Source: Candidatus Eiseniibacteriota bacterium
GTDB taxonomy: Bacteria; Eisenbacteria; RBG-16-71-46; SZUA-252
DNA length: 12,347 nucleotides
Direction of reading: 5' to 3'
Assembly: GCA_016880395.1 (NCBI GenBank)
Contig: JAEHDN010000287.1
Location: forward strand, 1-12,347
The position numbers and the translations under genes are program-made. Shown here piece after piece: positions 6,203 to 12,347 of the stretch (positions are counted from its first letter, which is position 1; every line of letters begins with the position of its first letter). A model generated the notes under the pieces. The model was not told the origin of the DNA, did no database searches, and saw only the letters and a list, made by a program, of their open reading frames with translations.

Positions 6203-7676
6203 GCGGCCGTACCATCGTCTACAGTCGTTCCCGGGCTTCGCGGCGCGGGGCGCCTTCTGGATGTTCCTCGCCGTCGTCGCCACGCCGTCAGGGATGGCAA
6301 GAGCACAGGCCGATTCCACCGTTGGCGAACCTGCCTGGCTGCCGCTTCCCGTGGAAGACCTCGAGGCTCCCGAGCACCTGGACGATCCGCTGGTCCCGGA
6401 GCTGGGGTTCCTGGTCCGCGTGGACGTTCGCGACGGGAGGCTCCGGCAGGCAAGATCGGCCCTGACGGCCACCGCCCGCGGCGTCGTGGCGGGCGTGGCC
6501 GTTCTGACCGGTCCGCGCGGAGAAACACAGGCGGCCACCGGATCGTTGCGTGGCGCACGGCTCGAGCTGGACGCGGGTCGACTCGCGGCGCGCGAGCTCG
6601 CGCCGCTCCTGGCCGAGAATCTGGCGCTCGCAGCGAGGAGTGGACGCGTTCCCGCTCCGCGCGCGCTCGGCCCGGCGTTCGTGGCGCCGGTATCGACGGC
6701 GAGCCGGACCGTGGACGGGGCCGCGCTCGCGTGGCGCCCTGCTCCGGGCTCGCGGGGCGGACTCGCGCTCTGGGCGCTGGGCGGTCGGCGGCGCGCAGAT
6801 GGGACGAGCCTCGGCGCGCTCGGCTTCGGTGCGCGCGGCGCCGGCGCCGCATGGAGCGCGACATGGGCGCGAACAGGGCGGTCCTCGTCGGCGGGTCTGT
6901 CCGCCGAGTGGAGGAGCGCCCGGGCGCACAGCGTCCTCGCCCTCGACGCGATCTCGGGCCGAACCGGCGCCGCCGCGATCGTGGCGGTGAAGCGGGTCGC
7001 GGGGCCGCTCCGGGTACAGGCTCGGTGGCGGTGGCGCTCGCGCGATCTGCGGGGCGTCGCGAGCGAGATCGCGGGAGAAGCGGGCTCGCGGCGCGCGCGG
7101 CTCAGACTTCGGATGGAGGGGAATCCATCCGGAGCCACCGGGTCGACGTCCCGCGTGGAGCTGGAGGGGCGGCTCGTGCCGCCTGGCCAGGGGCCGTTCT
7201 CGTTCCGGCTCGGAAGTGCGCGAACCGAGGGGTTCTCGAACGCTGCCGGCTTCCACGAGGGACGCGAGCGGTACGCGGTCGGCGAGCTGATGGTCGCGCG
7301 GGCGCGGGGCCGGACGCTTACGCTGCTCGCGTCGCGCCGCGACCGCGAGACGCTCCTGGGCACCCGCCGGGGCTCGTCCCTCGGCGGACGTCTCGGCCTC
7401 GCGTGGCCGGAGCGGGCGCAGCTCGAGATCCAGCTCGAGGGATTCCGCGCCGACGCGGGAGGAGGGACGGCCTGGTCGAGCGGCCTCTACGCGGGCGGCG
7501 CGACCGCGCTCCGGACGTACGCCCGCCCGGGCATCGGCGCGAGTGCGCGCGGCGCGCTCCGGCTCGGGCGGTGGACGCTGGGAGGGCTGGTCGAGGAGCG
7601 GGACGACGCCTCTGGAGGGCGCGCAACCGCGGCCTCGGTCTGGGTTGGCCGGTCCCTCGAGCCCGGCGATCGATGA
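6198..7676 (+). CDS. Exported beta-barrel-like protein of unknown function
   Basis: From ATG 6198 the protein has 492 aa. The first about 38 residues read as a signal peptide: basic MMRPYHR, hydrophobic FWMFLAVVATP, likely cleavage after AQA. The start is uncertain. No clear ribosome binding site precedes 6198 or the next ATG at 6201; a GTG at 6144 overlaps the upstream stop (GTGA) with a weak GGGGGAC before it; ATG 6261 would leave a very short signal. The mature protein begins with an acidic, proline-rich stretch (about 39-70). It continues as many alternating hydrophobic/polar strands rich in Arg and Gly, the look of an outer-membrane barrel (for example GLALWALGGRRRADGTSLGA). The layout is reminiscent of barrels found with helix-hairpin-helix proteins in Bacteroidetes, but I cannot see the HhH motif. 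I do not recognise the family; the context suggests a partner of the two genes upstream. Confidence 0.65.
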   Translation: MMRPYHRLQSFPGFAARGAFWMFLAVVATPSGMARAQADSTVGEPAWLPLPVEDLEAPEHLDDPLVPELGFLVRVDVRDGRLRQARSALTATARGVVAGVAVLTGPRGETQAATGSLRGARLELDAGRLAARELAPLLAENLALAARSGRVPAPRALGPAFVAPVSTASRTVDGAALAWRPAPGSRGGLALWALGGRRRADGTSLGALGFGARGAGAAWSATWARTGRSSSAGLSAEWRSARAHSVLALDAISGRTGAAAIVAVKRVAGPLRVQARWRWRSRDLRGVASEIAGEAGSRRARLRLRMEGNPSGATGSTSRVELEGRLVPPGQGPFSFRLGSARTEGFSNAAGFHEGRERYAVGELMVARARGRTLTLLASRRDRETLLGTRRGSSLGGRLGLAWPERAQLEIQLEGFRADAGGGTAWSSGLYAGGATALRTYARPGIGASARGALRLGRWTLGGLVEERDDASGGRATAASVWVGRSLEPGDR

Positions 7677-7752
7677 GACGATGAGGATCGAAGGCGGCCC
7701 GGCCGCATACGAAGCGACGACAGGAACACCACGCGATACAAGGGAGAGAGCC

Positions 7753-8931
7753 ATGCGCTACGCGGATCGAATGAGTCAGCTCGGCACCGAGACCGCCTTC
7801 GAGGTGCTCGCGAAGGCGCGGGCGCTCGAGGCGAAGGGCCGGACGGTCGTGCACCTGGAGATCGGCGAGCCCGATTTCGACACGCCGGCCCCCATCCGCG
7901 CGGCCGCGATCCGCGCGATCGAGGAGGGCTTCACGCACTACGGCCCCTCGGCCGGCCTGCCCGAGGTTCGCGAGGCGATCGCGCAGTACATCGCGAAGGA
8001 CCGGGGGCTCGCCGTGGCGCCCGACCAGGTCGTCGTCACGCCGGGCGGGAAGCCCGTTCTCACGTTCGCGGTGCTCGCGTGCGTGAATCCGGGCGACGAG
8101 GTGATCGTGCCGAATCCAGGGTTCCCGATCTACGAGTCGGCGGTCCGGTTCGCGGGGGGCACGCCGGTCTCGCTGGCGCTGCGCGAGGACCGCGCGTTCC
8201 GCTTCGGCGCGGCCGACATCGAGGCGCTCCTCACGCCGCGCACGCGGATGTTGATCCTGAACTCGCCGCACAATCCGACCGGCTCCATGCTCGAGCCCAA
8301 GGATCTGGACGAGATCGCCGCGCTGGTCCGCGAGCGCGAGATCTTCGTCCTCTCCGACGAGATCTACTCGAAGATCGTCTACGAAGGGAAACACGAGTCG
8401 ATCGCGACTCGCCCCGGCATGGCGGAGCGCACGATCATCCTCGACGGCTTCTCGAAGACCTACGCCATGACGGGCTGGCGGCTCGGCTACGGCATCATGA
8501 ATCCGACGCTCGCGAAGCACGTCGCCCGGCTCGCGACGAACGTCTACTCGTGCGCCACGTCGTTCGTGCAGCGGGCGGCGCCGGGTGCGCTCCACGGACC
8601 GCAAGACGAGGTGCGCGCCATGGTGGCCGAGTTCCGCCGCCGCCGCGACGCCATCGTGGAAGGGCTGAACGCGATCCCGGGCATTCGCTGCGCGAAGCCG
8701 TCGGGCGCGTTCTACGTGTTCCCGAACGTGTCAGGACTGGGCATGAAGAGCGCGCAGATCGAGGCGGCGCTCCTCGAGGAAGGCGGCGTCGCAGCCCTCT
8801 CGGGCACGGCGTTCGGATCGAATGGCGAGGGCTACGTGCGCTTCTCGTACGCCAACTCGATCGAGAACATCCGTGAGGGGCTCCGACGCTTCGAGGCCTT
8901 CGCGCAGACGCACGCGAACGTGACCCGCTGA
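7753..8931 (+). CDS. Class I PLP-dependent aminotransferase (aspartate aminotransferase-like)
   Basis: This 392-aa cytoplasmic enzyme starts at ATG 7753, preceded by AGGGAGAG. It has the fold-type I aminotransferase signature set: G38-E-P at the N-terminus, the Y63-G-P substrate loop, N174 in SPHNPTG, D202 and Y205 in LSDEIYSKI, the PLP-binding lysine K235 in DGFSKTYAMTGWRLGY, and the substrate-carboxylate arginine R363 in YVRFSYA. Length and motifs match the AspB-like branch, which moves an amino group between an amino acid and a 2-oxo acid. Substrate cannot be read from the sequence; aspartate, alanine or an aromatic amino acid are all possible. It stands first in a tight run with carbamate kinase and a nucleoside-type ABC transporter, hinting at nitrogen recovery from an imported compound. 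The 76-base spacer before it (7677-7752) shows no convincing promoter. Confidence 0.93.
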   Translation: MRYADRMSQLGTETAFEVLAKARALEAKGRTVVHLEIGEPDFDTPAPIRAAAIRAIEEGFTHYGPSAGLPEVREAIAQYIAKDRGLAVAPDQVVVTPGGKPVLTFAVLACVNPGDEVIVPNPGFPIYESAVRFAGGTPVSLALREDRAFRFGAADIEALLTPRTRMLILNSPHNPTGSMLEPKDLDEIAALVREREIFVLSDEIYSKIVYEGKHESIATRPGMAERTIILDGFSKTYAMTGWRLGYGIMNPTLAKHVARLATNVYSCATSFVQRAAPGALHGPQDEVRAMVAEFRRRRDAIVEGLNAIPGIRCAKPSGAFYVFPNVSGLGMKSAQIEAALLEEGGVAALSGTAFGSNGEGYVRFSYANSIENIREGLRRFEAFAQTHANVTR

Positions 8932-9885
8932 TTGGACCGTCTTCCCCATAGCATTCTGATCACGCTCGGCGGGAACGCGATCCTGCCGGCGCGCGGCACC
9001 GGCACGTTCGACGAGCAGTGCGCGATCACGCGGCTCACGATGCAGCCGATCGCCGCGCTCACCCAGGAAGGGGTCCGCGTGGTGCTGAGCCACGGCAACG
9101 GACCGATCGTGGGGAACATCCTGATCCGGAATGAAGCCGCGCGCGACCAGATCCCACCGATGCCGCTCGACGTGTGCGGCGCCGACTCGCAGGGCGGGAT
9201 CGGCTACATGATGCAGCAGGCGCTCGACAACGAGCTGCGGCGGATCGGCGTCCAGCGGCCGGTGGTCACGGTGGTGACGCAGATCGTGGTGGACGAGCGG
9301 GACCCAGCGTTCCGCCGACCGAGCAAGCCGATCGGTCCCTTCTACACGCAGGAGCGCGCGCGCGTCCTGGCGAAGGAGAAGGGCTGGACCGTGACCGAGG
9401 ACGCGGGGCGAGGGTGGCGCCGCGTCGTGGCGTCGCCCCGGCCGCTCGAGGTGGTCGAGATCGCGGCCATCCGGAAGCTGGTCGAGGAGGACACCATCGT
9501 GATCGCAGCGGGAGGCGGCGGGATCCCGGTCTCGCGGCAGTGGGATGGCACGCTCCACGGCGTCGAGGCCGTCATCGACAAGGACCTGGCGTCGAGCCTG
9601 CTCGCGCGGCTCCTGGGCTGTGAAGCTCTCTGCATCATCACCGGGGTGGATCGCGTGTCCATCCACTACGGGAAGCCCGAGCAGCGCGATCTCCAGTGCG
9701 CGACGGCGGACGAGCTTTCGGAGTATGCTGCCGCCGGACACTTCCCGGCGGGAAGCATGGGGCCCAAGGTCCAGGCCGCGATCGAGTTCGTGCGCGGCGG
9801 CGGCCGCGAGGTGGTGATCACCTCGCCGCAGAAGCTGCGCGAGGCGCTCGAGGGAACCACGGGGACGAGGGTCCGCAGGGAGTAG
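8932..9885 (+). CDS. arcC: Carbamate kinase
   Basis: This 317-aa protein matches carbamate kinase over its full length (family usually about 310 aa). It catalyses the reversible reaction ATP + carbamate = ADP + carbamoyl phosphate; in catabolism it runs towards ATP. Visible family motifs are GGNA (13-16), SHGNGP (53-58), SQGGIGY (86-92), KPIGPFY (132-138), GGGGIP (194-199), VIDKD with K217, and GSMGPK (274-279). The start must be TTG 8932: it follows directly on the aminotransferase stop in the same frame, and the first beta strand (SILITLGGNA) begins seven residues later. No ribosome binding site is evident, so translation probably depends on ribosomes finishing the aminotransferase. No ornithine transcarbamylase or arginine deiminase is present in the window, which argues against a classical arginine deiminase cluster. 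Confidence 0.93.
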   Translation: MDRLPHSILITLGGNAILPARGTGTFDEQCAITRLTMQPIAALTQEGVRVVLSHGNGPIVGNILIRNEAARDQIPPMPLDVCGADSQGGIGYMMQQALDNELRRIGVQRPVVTVVTQIVVDERDPAFRRPSKPIGPFYTQERARVLAKEKGWTVTEDAGRGWRRVVASPRPLEVVEIAAIRKLVEEDTIVIAAGGGGIPVSRQWDGTLHGVEAVIDKDLASSLLARLLGCEALCIITGVDRVSIHYGKPEQRDLQCATADELSEYAAAGHFPAGSMGPKVQAAIEFVRGGGREVVITSPQKLREALEGTTGTRVRRE

Positions 9886-9948
9886 CGGAGGCGCGGTTGG
9901 CTGCGCGAGCGAGCGGTCGGGGCTCGGCGCGTGCCGGCGGCGGTGAAC

Positions 9949-9961
9949 GGGAGGAGGGGGG
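9949..9961 (+). promoter_or_regulatory. Purine-rich ribosome binding site for the ABC ATPase
   Basis: GGGAGGAGGGGGG lies just before the GTG at 9965 and supports that start. The rest of the 79-base spacer 9886-9964 holds no clear promoter or terminator. Confidence 0.6.
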
Positions 9962-9964
9962 AAC

Positions 9965-11443
9965 GTGGGAGACAGGGACGTCCGGCTCCAGGTCCAGGGC
10001 ATGGCGCTCGCCGACGGGCCGCGCTGGCTGGTCCAGGACCTGAGCTTCTCCGTCGCGCCCGGCGCGGTGCACATGGTCCTGGGCGAGCGCGACACCGGCA
10101 AGACAGCCATCCTCGAGGCGCTCGCCGGACGGCGCAAGCTCGAGCGCGGCACGCTCACCACGCCGGCGCCCGCGGCCCTCGTGGCCCAGCCTGTCGGCTC
10201 CGCGCAGATCCGCGTGATCGACCGCCTCCTCCTCCATCGCCAGCCGCACCGGATGGGGATGTTCATCCACTGGAAGCGCGCGCGCGAGGAGGCCCGGAGC
10301 CTGGCCGGAAGGTTCGGCCTGGAAGGCCTCCTCGACGTGCCGGTCGAGACGCTCCGGCCGCTCGAGCGCCGGCTCCTCGAGCTCGCGGCCTCGCTGGCGG
10401 AAGGGCCGTCACTCCTCCTCTTCGACGAGCCCACCTCCGATCTCGGCCCGCACGAGGCAAGGCAGTTCCTGGCCACCATCCGGCGCGTCGCCGCCGAGGA
10501 GAAGGTGCCTGCCGTGTTCACGAGCTCGTGGCCGCGCGACGCGTATCCCGACGCCGAGGCGGTGACCATTCTCTGGCGCGGCGCGGAGCCGGTCACCGTC
10601 ACGACCCACGAGTGCTCGGAAGGAACCCTCGTCGAGCGGTGGACCGGTGGGCTCGGCATCCGCCGCACGCCGAGCGGGCACCACACGCCCGGCGAGCCCC
10701 TCCTTCGTGTCGAGGACCTCGTGCTCAAGGGACGGGGCCGGGAAACGTCCCTCGCGGGACTCGAGTTCGAGGTCAAGGCGAGCGAGGTGCTCGCGATCGT
10801 GGGCGCGCCCGCGGACGGGCTCAACCTGCTCCACGACGTCCTCCTCGGTAGCCGCGCGCCCGAGCGGGGCAGCATGCAGTTTCTGGGCAAGGAGATGATC
10901 GCCTCGACGCGGCGCCACCGCGTGGAGTCGGGTATCAGCTTCGTGAATCCGCCCCACTCGCGCGATCAGTCGGTGCCCGAGTTCTCGATCGAGGAGAACC
11001 TGATCCTCGGGCAGACCGGCGGGCCGCCCTTCGCGAGGCGCGGCTTCCTGCGGCACGATTCGATCCGCGGGAACGCCGTGCGCACGCTGCGCGATTTCGA
11101 GATCCCGGAAGCGGAGGCGCACCACCGGTTCCGCAACCTGAAGCTGGGCGAGCGCCAGCGCGTGATCGTCGCGCGCGAGGTGCTCCGCAATCCCGTCCTC
11201 GTGGTCGCGCGGTCGCCAGCGCAGGGGCTCTCGCTCGCGACGCAGGAGTACGTGCGCCGCGCGCTCGTGCTCCAGTGCGAGCGAGGGAGCGGCCTCCTCT
11301 GGCTGACCGAGGAGCCGGAAGAGGCGATGCGCGTCGCGGACCGCCTGGCGGTCCTCGCCGCGGGCCGGTTCGTCTGGATCCCGGTCACGGAGACCCTCAC
11401 GCGCGAGATGATCATCGACGAGATGTCGGGGGCCGCGGCGTGA
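9965..11443 (+). CDS. Double ABC ATPase of a nucleoside/simple-sugar-type importer, with degenerate motifs
   Basis: This 492-aa protein starts at GTG 9965 behind a strong purine-rich site. It contains two ABC modules in one chain, as in the ATPases of ribose (RbsA) and BMP-linked nucleoside (YufO/NupO-like) importers, and a matching permease follows with a GTGA overlap. Module 1 keeps Walker A (GERDTGKT, 40-47) and Walker B (LLLFDEP, D154-E155), but its signature is lost (LRPLERR near 130) and the H-loop histidine is replaced (FTSSWP). Module 2 has no Walker A lysine (GAPADGLN, 280-287) and an unusual Walker B region (VLVVARSPAQGLS). It retains a recognisable signature, LKLGERQR (392-399), and the family's 'IVAREVLRNP'. 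Loss in the second module is partly normal for this family; loss in the first is not. It is about the usual length. Likely role: energising import of a nucleoside, nucleobase or related solute. Confidence 0.85.
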   Translation: MGDRDVRLQVQGMALADGPRWLVQDLSFSVAPGAVHMVLGERDTGKTAILEALAGRRKLERGTLTTPAPAALVAQPVGSAQIRVIDRLLLHRQPHRMGMFIHWKRAREEARSLAGRFGLEGLLDVPVETLRPLERRLLELAASLAEGPSLLLFDEPTSDLGPHEARQFLATIRRVAAEEKVPAVFTSSWPRDAYPDAEAVTILWRGAEPVTVTTHECSEGTLVERWTGGLGIRRTPSGHHTPGEPLLRVEDLVLKGRGRETSLAGLEFEVKASEVLAIVGAPADGLNLLHDVLLGSRAPERGSMQFLGKEMIASTRRHRVESGISFVNPPHSRDQSVPEFSIEENLILGQTGGPPFARRGFLRHDSIRGNAVRTLRDFEIPEAEAHHRFRNLKLGERQRVIVAREVLRNPVLVVARSPAQGLSLATQEYVRRALVLQCERGSGLLWLTEEPEEAMRVADRLAVLAAGRFVWIPVTETLTREMIIDEMSGAAA

Positions 11444-12347
11444 TCCCGGGACGCTCACGCGGAGGGGCCTGGGTGCTCCTCGGGAACGCGGCGCTCCTTG
11501 TCGCGCTCCTCACGGGAAGCTACGCCATCGCGGCGGCAGCGGGATCGAGCCAGGGATGGCCTCCCTGGAGCGGGGACATCGTGCTGGCCGCGGCGGGACT
11601 TCTCTTCCTGGGGCTCGCGTTTCTCTTCCCGCTCCACGCGGGACTCCTGAACCTCGGCGTCCACGCCCAGTTCCTCGCCGGCTTCGTCGCGGGCTCGCTC
11701 GTCGCGCGGAGTGCGGGCATCCTGCCGGGCTCGCAGGGGCTGCTCGGGCTCATCGCCGGGGCCGGCGGCGGCACCGCGGTCGGCGTCCTCATCGCATGGC
11801 TCAAGCGGAAGTTCGCGATCCACGAGATCCTGAGCGGACTCCTGCTCTCCGCCGCCTTCGTGCCGGTCGCGCGCGTGTTCGGCGTGGAGCCGGCCGCCGC
11901 GCCCGCGCTCGAGATCCAGCTCGGGACCCTCGCGAAATCACTCGCGTGGGCGCCGGGCCTCCACCTCGCGCCGTCGTTCATCATGGCGTGGGGCATTCTC
12001 CTCCTCGCCGCCGGCATCGTCGTGGGACTCCTCGCCGCGCACTTCCTCCGCGCGTCGGTGCGCGGCTTCGAGCTTCGCGCGGTGGGATCGAATCCGCTCG
12101 CGGCCGTCGCGGCCGGAGTCGACGTGGACGCGATGCAGATGCTGATGATCGCGGCTGGCGGCGCGTGTGCCGGACTCACCGGCGCGCTCCAGCTCTGGAC
12201 CGATCCCGCCGTCGCGCTCGAGCGCTGGCCCGTGCCGCTCGGATTCGCGGGCCTGACCGTCGCGTTCCTGGGCGGGGGGTATCTCCGCGGAGCGCTCATC
12301 TCCGCGATCGTGCTGGCGGTCTGGCTCAACACCCCCGGTGTCGCCGC
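11440..12347 (+). CDS. Nucleoside-type ABC transporter permease, cut by the right edge
   Basis: The frame from GTG 11440 (GTGA overlap with the ATPase stop) stays open to the end of the window, giving 302 residues; relatives are usually about 330-370 aa, so little is missing. It is strongly hydrophobic, with roughly eight membrane segments (for example 12-34, 47-65, 101-120, 181-200, 265-280). It resembles the BPD_transp_2 permeases of BMP-type nucleoside importers such as YufP. Matching features are the 'GLLNLGVHAQFLAG' segment (family LGVEGQ), 'LKRKFAIHEILSGLLLS' (family 'LK..fgvnEvIstlml'), and the cytoplasmic coupling loop 'FELRAVGSNPLAAVAAGVDV' followed by GACAGLTGAL. Such importers normally have a second permease and a lipoprotein binding protein, which would lie just beyond the window. 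Confidence 0.88.
   Translation, partial: MIPGRSRGGAWVLLGNAALLVALLTGSYAIAAAAGSSQGWPPWSGDIVLAAAGLLFLGLAFLFPLHAGLLNLGVHAQFLAGFVAGSLVARSAGILPGSQGLLGLIAGAGGGTAVGVLIAWLKRKFAIHEILSGLLLSAAFVPVARVFGVEPAAAPALEIQLGTLAKSLAWAPGLHLAPSFIMAWGILLLAAGIVVGLLAAHFLRASVRGFELRAVGSNPLAAVAAGVDVDAMQMLMIAAGGACAGLTGALQLWTDPAVALERWPVPLGFAGLTVAFLGGGYLRGALISAIVLAVWLNTPGVA

Noticed and set aside
5672..7363. Minus-strand frame of 563 codons and a + strand frame of 650 codons (5732-7684) over the barrel genes
   Set aside because: Both give Arg/Ala/Pro-rich translations without signal peptide or repeating strand pattern. The chosen frames have signal peptides and barrel-like periodicity, though this is the least secure region of the annotation.
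7677..7752. Possible promoter with GATACA as -10 before the aminotransferase
   Set aside because: There is no acceptable -35 hexamer at 16-18 bases upstream, so a promoter cannot be supported.
9886..9964. Possible terminator or promoter between carbamate kinase and the ABC ATPase
   Set aside because: No stem followed by a T-run and no paired promoter hexamers were found; it is most likely an internal operon spacer.
8731..10890. Long minus-strand open frame (719 codons) opposite the aminotransferase, carbamate kinase and ABC genes
   Set aside because: The + strand encodes three well-recognised protein families across the same bases; the antisense product is low-complexity Arg/Ser/Pro.
1..12347. 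tRNA, rRNA, CRISPR arrays and complete insertion sequences
   Set aside because: No cloverleaf-like tRNA pattern, no regularly spaced repeats, and no transposase with a catalytic core and terminal repeats were seen. The transposase-like modules at 6-1108 lack a catalytic core.

Overview
The window is about 12.3 kb of very GC-rich bacterial DNA, and every gene I can support lies on the + strand. The FlgD-type C-terminal Ig domain, lamin-tail domains, exported barrel-like proteins, a STAS anti-sigma-antagonist-like protein and a VWA membrane protein suggest a high-GC relative of the Fibrobacteres-Chlorobi-Bacteroidetes group. Candidatus Eisenbacteria or a similar uncultured phylum is my best guess. 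This is inference from domain content and composition; there is no marker gene in the window.

Region 1 (6-1108) holds two translationally coupled regulatory genes. The first is a small protein with two helix-turn-helix modules like the N-terminus of an IS481/IS3 transposase, without the catalytic core. The second is a STAS protein whose C-terminus carries the same kind of winged-helix module. The two modules align without gaps over 57 residues, 19 of them identical by my hand count. This pair is the most unusual item in the window.

Region 2 (1109-3416) starts with a spacer holding a plausible promoter (TTGACC-18-TATCGT) wrapped in a perfect 12-bp inverted repeat. It is followed by a large membrane-anchored VWA protein with an intact MIDAS site and an apparent glutamine-amidotransferase-like fold.

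Region 3 (3417-7676) is an envelope cluster. It contains an exported protein with two lamin-tail domains and a FlgD-like Ig domain, an overlapping small exported barrel-like protein, and a larger exported barrel-like protein. Functions are unknown; they probably act together at the outer membrane or cell surface.

Region 4 (7677-12347) looks like a metabolic and transport operon: a class I PLP aminotransferase, a carbamate kinase that starts with TTG on the base after the aminotransferase stop, a double ABC ATPase of the nucleoside/simple-sugar (BMP-associated) type with badly eroded motifs, and the first permease of that transporter, cut by the right edge. Together they suggest uptake and nitrogen-yielding breakdown of a nucleobase- or ureide-like compound. 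That role is inferred. No tRNA, rRNA, CRISPR array or complete insertion sequence was seen.
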